DNA from: Pratylenchus scribneri
Lineage: Eukaryota; Nematoda; Chromadorea; Rhabditida; Pratylenchidae
Assembly: GCA_030063045.1 (NCBI GenBank)
Contig: JAQSEB010000068.1
Location: 372,001 to 436,000, forward strand
DNA: 64,000 nucleotides
Reading direction: 5' to 3'
In this document: positions 49,462 through 60,834 of the stretch, one piece after another
Layout: the number at the start of each line of letters is the position of its first letter
How positions within the stretch are numbered: position 1 is the stretch's first letter
Program-made: the position numbers and the translations under genes
The notes under the pieces: model-generated
Seen by the model: the letters and a program-made list of their open reading frames with translations, nothing else
Told to the model about the DNA's origin: nothing
The model's database searches: none

Positions 49462-50266
49462 CAGGGCTGGAACCGGAATTCCGATTCCGAAAGCCGGAAT
49501 TCCGGTGTTTGAGTTCCGTTCCGATTCCGATTCCGAAAAGTGATCGAATTCTGAAAAATTCCGAAAAAAGCAAAGGGGGGACCCTTTGCTACTTTTATGC
49601 AAAAATTTGGTTTATTTTTCGAAACGAATTCCGTTTTTACCTTCAATTTTCTTCTTTTTCTTATACTATTTTTCTTCTGATTAATTTTATTATAAATTTA
49701 AGAAAAATTCTAAACATTTTTGACTCATTTATCATTAATTATAATCACTGAACATTACAGCAGAACAGTCTTTTTTTAAATTTTATATCAAAATTAAATA
49801 AATTTGTTTTTTTATATTTTAATAGAAAAATGAGTGAATTTGGGAAAGATTCTTGGTGGTATTATTTTGATAAAATTGGCGAAACAACAAAAGCAAAATG
49901 CAAAGTTTTTCAATGATTTGCGCCAAAGACTGACGCCAGAAAATTTAAAGAAGCTCCTTTTTCTTCACCAAAATATGCCACTTTACAATTTTAAAATTTG
50001 ATGCTTTTTGAAATATAATTAAATAATTTTTGAAATAACATTGAATATAATTTTTTGGATAAAAATTTTACTTTTTTTTTATTTTAAGAATTTTTTTTGA
50101 ATTTTTAATGGATTTAAAATTTTTTTGAAAAATTCCGAATTCCGGTTCCGAAAGCCGGAATTCCGGTGCTTCAGTTCCGTTCCGATTCCGATTCCGAAAA
50201 AAATTCAAATTCCGATTCCGAAGCCAATTCCGATTCCGATTTTTTTGAGTTCCGGTTCCAGCCCTG
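49462..50266. mobile_element. 805-bp non-autonomous hAT-like element
   Basis: It begins CAGGGCTGGAACCGGAATTC and ends with the inverse (TTCCGGTTCCAGCCCTG). ATGATAAT flanks it exactly on both sides (49454-49461 and 50267-50274), an 8-bp target duplication as hAT transposons make. Both ends are filled with TTCCGATTCCG repeats over 100-190 bp. The AT-rich middle has no transposase frame. The perfect duplication suggests a fairly recent insertion. Confidence 0.9.
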
Positions 50267-50393
50267 ATGATAATAATGTTTAAAATTTTTTAAAATTGTA
50301 TATTCATTATATTTCATATGCCATTATCAAAATAAAAAATAATTTGCACAATTTGATGACATTATAATAACTGTTGCTTCAATGTCAATCAAA

Positions 50394-52497
50394 TTAGCCC
50401 ACGGAGTTGAAGCATGGACGCTGCTCTCGATAAAGGCCACTGTGAAAAAATTAATTATTTTTTATTTTGAAGCATTTATCTATAAAATTATTAATTTTAC
50501 TAAGCGTTAAAAATCACCATTTTTGAGGCTCTAAAATTTAGCTTTAATAAGCCTTAAATTTTAAAAATATTATTTATGACTAAATTATATGGCAATATCA
50601 TTTTTTAGTACAAAATTTTTTAGTTAAGTTCAATAATTTTAACAGTAATAATTGATAAATATTATATTTTTATGCCAAAATTATTTTCCTATTAAATACA
50701 TTTTTTATTGTTTTTCTCTTATAAAAATGACATTCTAATCGTAATAAGTATTTAAAATTCTTCACTCACTTGCAATATACGGGACGGGCATGAATGCATC
50801 CTGGCGGATGTGCCACGCATTGACGATAGCGCATTTGCGAGAAATTTGTAAAATTATTTTGGTCTGCATTGGGACATGCCGGTGCCCATTCAGACCAATC
50901 CTCCCAAGTACCCTCCTTTTGGCAGGCAAAATTGCAGTCATCTTCTTGGCAACAACAATAAGTGAAATTGTTGGACCCTCTTTAAAATTTGGGTATTAAA
51001 AACTTTTGACATATATTTACAATCTATGATATTATTTTTAAAAAATAAAAAAAGCTTTTTTTATTATGGTTAATTCATTATTCTTATATAATCCGTTGAA
51101 ATGAAACGCATTGCTTGATAATAATTTAAGAGGAGTCTAAATTCGCCCAAAAATGACTGAATTTACCCAAATTTTTTGTGTCGAAAAATAAATCCTTTTT
51201 AGTGGCCTTATAACTTGGCCAAATCAGACTTCTATAGGATTCCCTAACCCTTAGCCCCAAATCCCATCCTGCTCTGAACCTAACCATGAGCACTTATGAA
51301 TAGAAGAATGAATATTTGAAATTTTAAAGAAAATTTCCTATATGTAAGTTACATATAGAAATTAAAAAATAAAAAATTATTAACTATAATTTCAAATTTA
51401 TATTATATTCAGAATCCATAGTAACTATCAACCTTATAGGTTTATTAATAGAAGAATGATTATTTGAAATCAGTAAGAAAAATTCCTATATGTAAATTAC
51501 ATATAGAGATTAAAAAATTAAAAATTATTAGCTATTAATTCAATTTTATATTATCTTCATAATCCATCGTAACTATTTGCCTTATAGCTCTATGAATAGA
51601 AGAATGAATATTTGAAATTTTAAAGAAAATTTCCTATATGTAAGTTACATATAGAAATTAAAAAATAAAAAATTATTAGCTATAATTTCAAATTTAATAT
51701 TATATTCAGAATTCATAGTAACTATCAATCTTATAGGTCTATTAATAGAAGAATGAATATTTGAAATTTTAAAGAAAATTTCCTATATGTAAGTTACATA
51801 TAGAAATTAAAAAATAAAAAATTATTAGCTATAATTTCAATTTTATATTATATTCAGAATCCATCGTATATATTTGCCTTATAGCTCTATGAATAGAAGA
51901 ATGAATATTTGAAATCAGTAAGAAAATTTCCTATATGTAAGTTACATATAGAAATTAAAAAATAAAAAATTATTAGCTATAATTTCAAATTTATATTATA
52001 TTCAGAATTCATAGTAACTATCAATCTTATAGGTCTATTAATAGAAGAATGAATATTTGAAATTTTAAAGAAAATTTCCTATATGTAAGTTACATATAGA
52101 AATTAAAAAATAAAAAATTATTAGCTATAATTTCAAATTTATATTATATTCAGAATCCATCGTATATATTTGCCTTATAGCTCTATGAATAGAAGAATGA
52201 ATATTTGAAATTTTAAAGAAAAATTCCTATATGTAAGTTACATATAGAAATTAAAAAATAAAAAATTATTAGCTATAATTTCAATTTTATATTATATTCA
52301 GAATCCATCGTATATATTTGCCTTATAGCTCTATGAATAGAAGAATGAATATTTGATTCGTTGATCCTATTACAAAATTTTTTCTTCTTACATTTTTCCC
52401 TGTATTTTACCTGATAACAATTTAGGCAATTTATTGACTCAATGAAGAGAATTGCAAAATAGAAGAATATTACCAAAAATGCCATTGATTTATTCAT
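50394..52497 (-). CDS. Secreted protein with one thrombospondin type-1-like repeat
   Basis: Exons 52497-52374, 50977-50770 and 50439-50394 join in phase and give 125 residues. The N-terminus MNKSMAFLVIFFYFAILFIE is a signal peptide. A Cys-rich segment follows (CLNCYQVKYREKC, CCCQEDDCNFAC). Then comes a TSP1-type repeat with EDWSEWAPACPN, MRYRQCVAHPPGC and a short last exon ending EQRPCFNSVG. TSP1 repeats bind extracellular matrix or glycans. Single-repeat secreted forms in a parasite could act at the host interface, which is inference. The first intron is almost wholly a 149-bp tandem repeat. The acceptor of exon 2 was chosen to keep phase; an alternative two bases earlier gives a stop. Confidence 0.7.
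51296..52350. repeat. 149-bp tandem repeat filling an intron
   Basis: Seven units start with GAATAGAAGAATGAATATTTG at about 51300, 51450, 51600, 51746, 51895, 52044 and 52192. Each unit holds the palindrome CTATATGTAAGTTACATATAG-type sequence, including a GTAAGT word. The units alternate between CTCTATGAATAG and TCTATTAATAG versions, so a two-unit higher order is visible. Confidence 0.9.
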
Positions 52498-53215
52498 TGG
52501 TATTTTTAATAATTCTTGTCGACATAAAAATAATATTTAATTATAAAATGAAAAATTAATCATAGATTCATAAAATTTCACCTCTTTTATGTGTTATTTA
52601 AATAAAGGAATAATTGGGAAAAAATGATTCTCGAATAATCTCTCTATTTATAAATTTGTCTTTAATATGTACAATGACCAATTTAATTTTAACCAATTAA
52701 AAACTCAATCACGGTGGCCCCCCTATTTTGGCTTACCTGTGTAATACAGATTATTTTTTAAAGGATTATAAAACATGAAATTGTCCAAATATTTCATCAG
52801 CAGGTGGAAAAATAAATACTTTTTTGGGGGGAATTTATTATATTTAATTTGGTCAAAGCTGCATTTGTATTTCCTACAAAAGCACTAAATATATCTCTCA
52901 ATTGGACACAAACAATTGGATAACGAATTGAATAATTGATGATGATTGGACCAATTTTTACATTTTATTGAGAATATAATTATAAAAAATAATATAATTT
53001 TATCTTAATCAAAGTTTGTCCAAGCAAGGAAAATTTTACAATTGAATTCATAGTCCTTCTCCATTTTGTTTGTATGGTCTTCTCCACATCCCCTCGAGGA
53101 CATGTGAAATGGCATTAGGGAATTTTTGGGGTGGGAAAAATATGGTAAACTATTCTAAATAAACATAAAAATACTTAAAAATTTAATTCAAAAAATCAGT
53201 GATTTAATTTCCAGA
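52498..53215. other. Intergenic, nothing recognised
   Basis: AT-rich sequence upstream of the TSP1 gene start, so it should contain its promoter. I see no exon or repeat of note. Confidence 0.4.
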
Positions 53216-53550
53216 AAGAATTAATTTGCACTTTATCAGGTTGCACTTTCCGGAAAGAATTAATTTGCATTTTATCAGGTTGCATTTTCCGGAAAGAATT
53301 AATTTGCACTTTTTCAGGTTGCACTTTCCGGAAAGAATTAATTTGCACTTTATCAGGTTGCACTTTCCGGAAAGAATTAATTTGCATTTTATAAGGTTGC
53401 ACTTTCCGGAAAGAATTAATTTGCACTTTTTCAGGTTGCACTTTCCGGAAAGAATTAATTTGCACTTTATCAGGTTGCACTTTCCGGAAAGAATTAATTT
53501 GCACTTTATCAGGTTGCACTTTCCGGAAAGAATTAATTTGCACTTTATCA
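53216..53550. repeat. 39-bp satellite array, left block
   Basis: Nine units of the form GGTTGCACTTTCCGGAAAG followed by AATTAATTTGCACTTTATCA. The unit length is a multiple of three and has no stop in one frame on each strand, which explains the 115-codon open frames on both strands. TTCCGGAA is an 8-bp palindrome in every unit. Confidence 0.95.
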
Positions 53551-54101
53551 GGGGCGGTAGCAGAAGAATATAGTTATTTGACTTGGTTATTTAACCAACG
53601 TCATTTGACTGAGTCAGATAACTGCTAACTTCGTGGTAATCGGTAGCAAATGAACGTTACCGCGAACTAACGGTCGAAACTATGAAAGTCAGTCATTTAA
53701 CTCTGAACTCCCTTCATTTGCTATCTTGTTATTTGGTAGTCTCTTTTAAAAATTTATATCTTTTTTATTTTTTGAAATTTTAATTTAAAATTTATACCAT
53801 TAGAAAGAGGAGACTTTAAACTATAGGCAAGATTTTTTTTAGAATTTTTGGACGTCTTTAAAGGGTCTAAAAGGCTCGTGGTAAGATGAATTCGAAAAAA
53901 AGTTGGGAGTCTGCATTTTACCACCAACTCGTGGTTAAATAACCATCAACTCTGTTCTTTTGCTAGCTGTCATGGTTAACGTTAACCACGAGGTTATTTG
54001 ACCACGTTAATTGACCACGAACTGGCAGTTTTTCATTTGCTACGAGTTAACCACGAAGTTCGCCGTCATTTAACTCTAACCGCCTTCTTCTGCTACGGCC
54101 C
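53551..54101. mobile_element. Inserted element splitting the satellite
   Basis: The left end GGGGCGGTAGCAGAAGAA is inverted at the right (TTCTTCTGCTACGGCCCC). The satellite phase is interrupted here and resumes after 54101. Inside are repeated TTAACCACGA / TCGTGGTTAA words in both orientations. The precise target duplication is unclear (AGG on both sides, or a hAT-like CAGGGGC start). Confidence 0.7.
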
Positions 54102-54800
54102 CAGGTTGCACTTTCCGGAAAGAATTAATTTGCACTTTATCAGGTTGCACTTTCCGGAAAGAATGAATTTGCACTTTTTCAGGTTGCACTTTCCGGAAAG
54201 AATTAATTTGCACTTTATTAGCTTGCACTTTCCGGAAGGAATGAATTTGCACTTTTTCAGGTTGCACTTTCCGGAAAAATTAATTTGCACTTTATCAGGT
54301 TGCACTTTCCGGAAAGAATTAATTTGCACTTTATGCGGTTGCACTTTCCGGAAAGAATTAATTTGCACTTTTTCAGGTTGCCCCTTTCCGGTAAGAATTA
54401 ATTTGCACTTTTTCAGGTTGCACTTTCCGGAAGGAATGAATTTGCACTTTTTCAGGTTGCACTTTCCGGAAAAATTAATTTGCACTTTATCAGGTTGCAC
54501 TTTCCGGAAAGAATTAATTTGCACTTTATGCGGTTGCACTTTCCGGAAAGAATTAATTTGCACTTTTTCAGGTTGCCCCTTTCCGGTAAGAATTAATTTG
54601 CACTTTTTCAGGTTGCACTTTCCGGAAAGAATTAATTTGCACTTTTTCAGGTTGCCCCTTTCCGGTAAGAATTAATTTGCACTTTTTCAGGTTGCACTTT
54701 CCGGAAAGAATTAATTTGCACTTTATTAGCTTGCACTTTCCGGAAGGAATGAATTTGCACTTTTTCAGGTTGCACTTTCCGGAAAGAATTAATCTGAATT
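54102..54800. repeat. 39-bp satellite array, right block
   Basis: About eighteen units of the same 39-bp repeat. A block of several units (with TTATGCGG and CCCCTTTCCGGTAAG variants) is itself repeated at about 54240-54415 and 54420-54600, so the array grew by segment duplication. It ends near 54800 in sequence with no repeat likeness. Confidence 0.95.
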
Positions 54801-55235
54801 TCTTCCGGTTGCCCAGGTTTAAACAACGGTTCAGCTTTTAAAATAAGTTCATAAGGGTTTGATATTGAAATTTCATGGAGTAAATAGACCATGCCGAATG
54901 GAATGAGCCTATTCACGAGTTTTGGGCGGAATAGAAGCCGCGTTCAATTAAGAAATTAGATCCCAAATTTTCCCAATTTTTTAGGGGATTGAAAAATAAT
55001 TCCCCCTTCCCCATGGGGATAAAAGAGGTAATAAAAAAGTAAAGATGCCAAATTTATTTAAAATCAATTCAAATAAGCCATAATTAAAATGTAATCAATA
55101 TGGGGGAACAGACAGAAGAAGGGGAGAAAACATAAATATTAAATTGAATTAATTATAATATCAATATCATCAAATTACAACCAGAATTTTGACTACATTT
55201 TCACATATCACTTCATTTGTTTATTTCGTTCTCGT
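54801..55235. other. Intergenic, nothing recognised
   Basis: AT-rich sequence between the satellite and the 3' end of the next minus-strand gene. Confidence 0.4.
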
Positions 55236-58200
55236 TTATTTCCCCAGCGATCGTCTCAGTCCCAAAATTCGACTTTGTTGATGGTCCAATGCCATTCGTT
55301 GCTCCGCAATTTTGGCCAAATGGCGATCCAATGCGGCGGCAATTTCCTCAGCTTCCGGAAATTCCAATTCATCGTTGTTGCCTTCGGCCATGTGTTCACG
55401 TCTAAATTTTTGGGAAAAAATTAAAAAAAATACGTTTTTAATTTTAAATAAATTTTTTGAATATTTATTATGAAAGTATAGGACGCCCTAACTTGGCGTC
55501 GTTTATACTTTAATCAAAAATTGAACCAATTTTTAAAATTTTTATATCAAATTTTAAAAACATTATTAAAAAAAAGTATTGGAAAAATTTTTTTAAAAAA
55601 TTGTTAAAAATTTTTAGAAATTTTTAAAAAAAACATTGGAAAATTTTTTTAAAAAATTGTTAAAAAATTTTAAAATCCAATTCTAAATTTAATTTTGATA
55701 TTATTAAATAATTTATTTATCAAAAATTCTCACTGAATTTTGCAAATTGTCCCAAAGAATTTCTTGAACGCTTCCGTGCCCAGTATTTCCATTGCCTTCT
55801 CATCGGCCATAATCCACTCCAATGCGGCGTCCAACAATTTTTCCGGTGCTTCCTTCAGCTCTGACTTCATTTTGTTGTCCTAAAATGATGAGAATTACGG
55901 TTTAAAAAAAATATAAAAATTTTTTTTTGAAATTTTTATCTGATATTTTCAAATAAAATTCACCAGAAAATGCTAATTTTTACAAATTTGACCATAAGAC
56001 AATTTAATTAGAGGGTCTCGGACAAACCATTGAACCGAAAGCCCATTATAATCTTTTGGCCAATTAGAATTTTTTCTTGCCAAATTAAATATTTTCTTAA
56101 TATTTAAATTTAAAACCTCTTCCAAAGCTTTGACAAATTCCGCGGCCATTGTGGCCGGATTCAAATATTGATTAATTCCGCGATTTGGTGTTGAATAGTT
56201 GGATGATGCCATTGATTTGGTTGGAGATGTGATGGTTTTGACTGGTGATGAATTTTGGCTGGAAATGTCCATTGCGCGAGAAGAAGTGCCAATGCCGCCA
56301 AAATGTGGCGGATGAGCAATGGCAGCAGCCAAATTGGCACCGATATTAAAGCATTGTGACTCCAATTGTTGCCAATTTCCACCTTCAAAATCAATGGAAT
56401 TATTATTAAATTCGTTATTTTTTAAGAATTTAAATTAATTGTCAGATTTTATGTTGCCTCATTTTTTTTAGTTTTGATAATAATAAGTTTAATAAAATTT
56501 AAAAAATATTATACTAAAAATAGGCCTTTTCGACGATGCCATAAAAGATTAGATGATTAGCTCATTCACATTAGTCGGATATTCTCAAGGTTTTTTGGAC
56601 CATAGCTAAATGATTAACGAATAGTGGGGACTGGAGAGTGGCTAATGTTGACCATATAACATTTAAAAGAACAAAAAATGACTAACTGGGATGATATATT
56701 TGCTTTTTTGTATACATTTAAATATTATTATCAGGGTACAGATGTAGATCTTAAACACCCGACTTAAATCAATCATTAATAAAGTAACTCATTATAGTTC
56801 TACGTTCATCTTAAGATCCTATGATAAGAGCAGGAGAGCCATACCACACCTATGATTGATATAAATATAAACACTAGATTTGGGGGTTCAAAATTTGCAT
56901 CCGAAAAATTATTTGTTTTGGATAAATTAATCAATACTTAATCCTAAGTGTATAAGAATTAAGCATAAAAATATCAAATTTGGATTCATTTTGCTTTTGC
57001 TTAGCAAACCTGTAGATATAGATATGATAACCAATAAAATATTCAAATTGCTATTTTCAACTCTTTAAAATGAGAAATTGGGAAGATTTTATTGGCCATA
57101 TTACAATAAATTATGGTCCAAAAACCTTGAAAATATTCTCGGAAGTCGGACCTCATTGTTTAACCTTTTTTTAGCTGATTTAAGCATGGAATTAAAAGAA
57201 CTTATTCAATGACGGATTAAATAATTTTTGGTTCGTTTAAAAAGAAGAAGAAACCTGCAAATTCATCCATGTCCAAATCAAGCAAACTTTCTGGGTCGGT
57301 TTCATCCAATTCGTGTTCTCCTCGGCTTTCATCCAGTTTTTCTTCTTCCTCGGCCATTCCATCAAGTTCGACCAATTCGTTTTTGACTGTTGGTGTACTG
57401 CCCCGCTTGCCACCTTTCCTACTTCGTCGAATCTATTTTAAATGAGAATTAATCAATTATTTTTGTATTAAATTTATTCAAAAATTTATTCAAAAATTGG
57501 TATTATTGCAGTTTATTTAGGTGCTGGAAGGGAAAAACGAAAAAGGATGATGAAGATGATGAAAAAGATGAGGAGGATGAAGAAGATGATGACTAAGATC
57601 ACCCTAAGCTTCAGCTCTTCTTCTTCATCTTCCCCATCATTATCTTTTATCTTATTCATCATCATCCTTTTCATCCTCAGCTTCATCTCGTCTTCTTCTT
57701 CATCTTCCCCATCATTATCTTTTATCTTATTCATCATCATCCTTTTCATCCTCAGCTTCATCTCGTCTTCTTCTTCATCATCATCCCGCATCCCCATTTT
57801 CACTTCCAAAACCTAAACTGCATAATTTGGTAGTACCCAGGTGCCAGGTATAGAGTTGGCAATTCGCGTAATATCAAATCCTAGGTCACCTATAGACCCG
57901 AAAATAAATTCATTTTAAAGCAGCATGGTCAATTTACTTTATGAATTTCAATTTCAAACCGGTTGAGTTTGGCTAAAAGTTGAAACCTTGCTTAAACCTA
58001 AACCAGTTTTGGCTTGTATTGTAACTTCTTTCTAAGTCTATCGGTTTGAAATTAAAATCCTTAAACTAAATCGATCAAGCAGAGTCGAATGAGCATACTT
58101 TCGAGTCTGTAGGAAGTCCATAGTCCATTACGCGAATTACCCCAAACCGCCAACCTAGAGTGGGCGATAGCGTAATGATAATGACCACAGACCAAACTAG

Positions 58201-58523
58201 TAAATGAATTGCTGCCCATAGATTTACAATGTTTGGTTCATATTTAATTTTGTAATTTTTAATTATAATGAAATATAAACCTTGGCAATGCTCAAATAGG
58301 TTTTCAGAGTGCGCAGACAAATTTTCACATTGGCCTCGCGGAGTTGGGTGACGAAAATTTCTTGGTTCTTGATTTCTCCTGACAAATATGCATTCAACAA
58401 TTCCATTGCTTTCTCATTTCGGGCAAATGCATCGAAACCGGATCGTTTGCCACCGCCACGAGCGCGACGAGGGTTGCCATTGTCATTTTTGGCTGGACTG
58501 TCGTCGTTATTTGTAGTAGACAT
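55236..58523 (-). CDS. Unrecognised, probably nuclear, protein in five exons
   Basis: Exons 58523-58281, 57432-57255, 56382 to about 55984, about 55879-55740 and 55401-55236. Phases agree except at the exon 3/4 junction, whose donor I could not fix. The start encodes Gly/Arg-rich sequence (NPRRARGGGKRSG), then helices (KAMELLNAYLSGEIKNQEIF). Exon 2 is acidic after a basic RRSRKGGKRG. Exon 3 is Ser/Pro-rich, then has a helical region (AAEFVKALEEVLNLNIKKIF). Exon 4 is helical (KLLDAALEWIMADEKAMEIL). The last exon is Glu/Ala-rich and ends LGLRRSLGK. Basic patches and low-complexity acidic tracts suggest a nuclear or nucleic-acid-associated protein. I recognise no family. Confidence 0.65.
56383..57254. 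other. Intron 2 of the preceding gene
   Basis: 872-bp intron with a loose palindrome: TAGCTCATTCACATTAGTCG near 56570, and GGTTTTTGGACCATA-type and TGGTCCAAAAACC-type words near 56590 and 57115. No exon seen. Confidence 0.4.
57540..57790. repeat. GAT/GAA-rich low complexity with a 75-bp direct repeat
   Basis: It starts with GATGATGAAGATGATGAAAA repeats, then turns into the opposite-strand CTTCTTCATC type. It contains two copies of a segment beginning TCTTCATCTTCCCCATCATT (57627 and 57700). The two halves are inverse to each other. It lies in intron 1 of the five-exon gene. Beside it, 57830-58190 is a diverged foldback with CAATTCGCGTAAT / ATTACGCGAATT ends. Confidence 0.85.
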
Positions 58524-59214
58524 TCAGCAGAAAAATAATATCAATTAATTAGTATTTGTTTATTAAGCTGAAATGCGCCAATATTTTATATTATCGATCA
58601 ATTATTTATGGATGTAATTTACTTAATAAGTAAAAGTAATTGGCAATCACTAATCAATACTTATAGGTTTATTTATGATTAAAAGATCTAGGTAGGTAGC
58701 TTAAGTTATAAGTAAAATAAGAATTAGAAATTTATTTTCGCGGAAACATTATTGCTTTTTATGTTTAAATTTCTGTAAATAGACGAATACGAAAACCGCT
58801 TTGGTGGTGTTTGTTTAGAACTCTGGATAAAGCAAACGCCGAAGCCTTAATAAACAACGCACGCACGCGCTCGCGCATTTCATTTTCATGACAAGAAAAA
58901 AAATCTTAATCAGAAAGCTCTAACAAAAATCAAAATTCAAAAATGACTGACTTATCTTAGCCTGCAAAATCTCTTAGAAATGTATCGATCCGCTCCGTCC
59001 GGTTTCCGGTACCAATTTTATTAATTTCAATTCAACATTTTTAGCTCCTTTTTAGCAGCTCTAACATTAATAAGTAAAAAAGCCAATACAATTCCTAGAA
59101 CATAAACCTAGAACCTACCATCCTTTTTGCCAGATATTTTATTTGCAAATTATAATTAATTATTCATTTCCAGATATATCTAAATAAAAAAACAACAATT
59201 ATTGTTCGAAATTA
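58524..59214. promoter_or_regulatory. Divergent intergenic region
   Basis: It lies between the starts of two divergently transcribed genes (minus start 58523, plus start 59215), so it should hold both promoters. A CpG-containing patch CACGCACGCGCTCGCGC lies at about 58859-58877 in otherwise AT-rich sequence. No TATA box can be assigned with confidence. Confidence 0.4.
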
Positions 59215-60459
59215 ATGCCAAGGCAAAAATGTGCTTCATCTTCCTCGTCTGAATCTGATCCTTTCGATTTCGACTTATCGCCATCGCCTTTTCCAAAACA
59301 GTTTAAGCCTTTTCCAAAACAGTTTAAACAGACCTTTATTCTCAAGGTTAGCAAAGTTCGTAAGAAATTATTATTAAATTTTTTGTACATTTTGATGAAT
59401 ATAAATAAAAAAAGATTTGAAAAATTAAATAATTTTTATTCCATTTCTCAATAATACAGCCGCCGATGAAAATGAATACTGGAATTGTCGATGAATTTGA
59501 AGTTCCGGAATGCAAGGCATTGGCAGACTTTGGCCGTTTATTCGAAGAAGGTTTGTTCACGGATTGTTCATTGGTGGCCGAGGATGGAACTGAATTCAAG
59601 GTTAAAAAAAAGTGGAGGGCAAAAAATTCAATCGACTTTTAAGGCACATAAGAACATTTTGGCATGCCGTTCAGCTGTTTTTCGGGCAATGTTCGAGCAT
59701 GAAATGGTCGAGGCCAAAGAAGGAATTGCCAATATTAAGGATATCAAATCACCAGTGCTTGAACAGTTGCTTTGGTTCATGTGAGAAATTTTTGTGATTA
59801 ATTTGTAAAAAATTTATAATTTTCAGATACACCGGGAAGGCGCCAAAACTTGGAGAAATGCCGGTCGAATTATTTCAGGCTGCTGACATTTATGGACTTG
59901 ATCGACTCAAAGTAAATATTTTTTTACCATTTTATTTTATAAATTTCTGCAGATCCTCTGCGAAAAGGAATTGGCCAAATCTGTGGGGAATGACAATGTT
60001 TGTGGATTGTTGGTGCTGGCCAATCAATATGGTGTCGAAAAGCTCAAGCAATGTGCAGACAATTACATTGAAAAACACATCAAAGAGGTAATCTAATCTA
60101 TTTTTGGGAATAGGGAACAACCCATCCTAGAGCTTAATTCGGTTGGGGTCATTTCCGTCTCATCAGCGATTTTGAAGAGCCATTGCTCATCAGCCAATCC
60201 ACTTTAAATGATCTAAAGTGCATTTAAATAGCAAAATCATTCAAATTGGTTTAGGCCTTGGCAAGTTATTTATTTAAATCGGCGGAAAATTGAGTCGGCG
60301 ATAAGTTAAGAAGTACCCGTGGGATCAACATTGGAAAAACTTGGCTTAATTTTTATTATTTTGAAGGTGATAAAATCAGACGGTTGGAAAATGATGATCG
60401 AGGGAAATCATGAGGCACTGGTGGGACAAATTGTGAAGACATTTGCCAAGGCAAAGTGA
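59215..60459 (+). CDS. BTB/POZ domain protein (SPOP-like, without MATH domain)
   Basis: Exons 59215-59346, 59460-59600, 59644-59780, 59827-59911, 59953-60087 and 60367-60459 join in phase and give 240 residues. The first 44 residues are Ser/Asp/Pro-rich with a doubled PFPKQFK. A BTB domain follows: LFTDCSLVAEDGTEFKAHKN, LACRSAVFRAMFEHEM, KSPVLEQLLWFIYTGKAP, and LFQAADIYGLDRLK. A BACK-like helical tail follows (GLLVLANQYGVEKLKQCADN) and it ends FAKAK. Such proteins serve as Cullin-3 substrate adaptors; here the substrate-binding MATH domain is absent, so partner choice is unknown. One intron is only 43 bp. Related to the gene at 63679. Confidence 0.9.
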
Positions 60460-60834
60460 ATGAAGAAGAACAATGTTGGACATTTAAAATGTAATTATTT
60501 TGAGAACAATTCATTCTCTTGCTTATTGTTGCCATTTATCTATTTCAACCGGACTTTAAAATGTTTTGTTTTGCCGACCTTTATTTGATTATCCGTTGCG
60601 CATAAAATGATTTTATCCTTAAAAATTCAATAATTTTAAAAATAATCAATAAAAAAGATTATTATCTTTTTTTCATCCATGTTTGGCCTATAATTTTATC
60701 ACACGACTATCCGATCATATATTGATTAATTATAGTAGTTTGGATATCTATTCTAATCTAAGCTAGTATTATATCAAAAAATTATTGATGAGCTTTTTGA
60801 CCAGTTCCTAATATAACGAAATGGGATTTAATGC
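60460..60834. other. 3' flank of the BTB gene
   Basis: AT-rich with AATAAAA-type words near 60650 that could serve as polyadenylation signals. Nothing else recognised. Confidence 0.4.

Noticed and set aside
53226..54675. Frames of 115-225 codons of HFPERINLHFI repeats
   Set aside because: They come from the 39-bp satellite; no gene structure around them.
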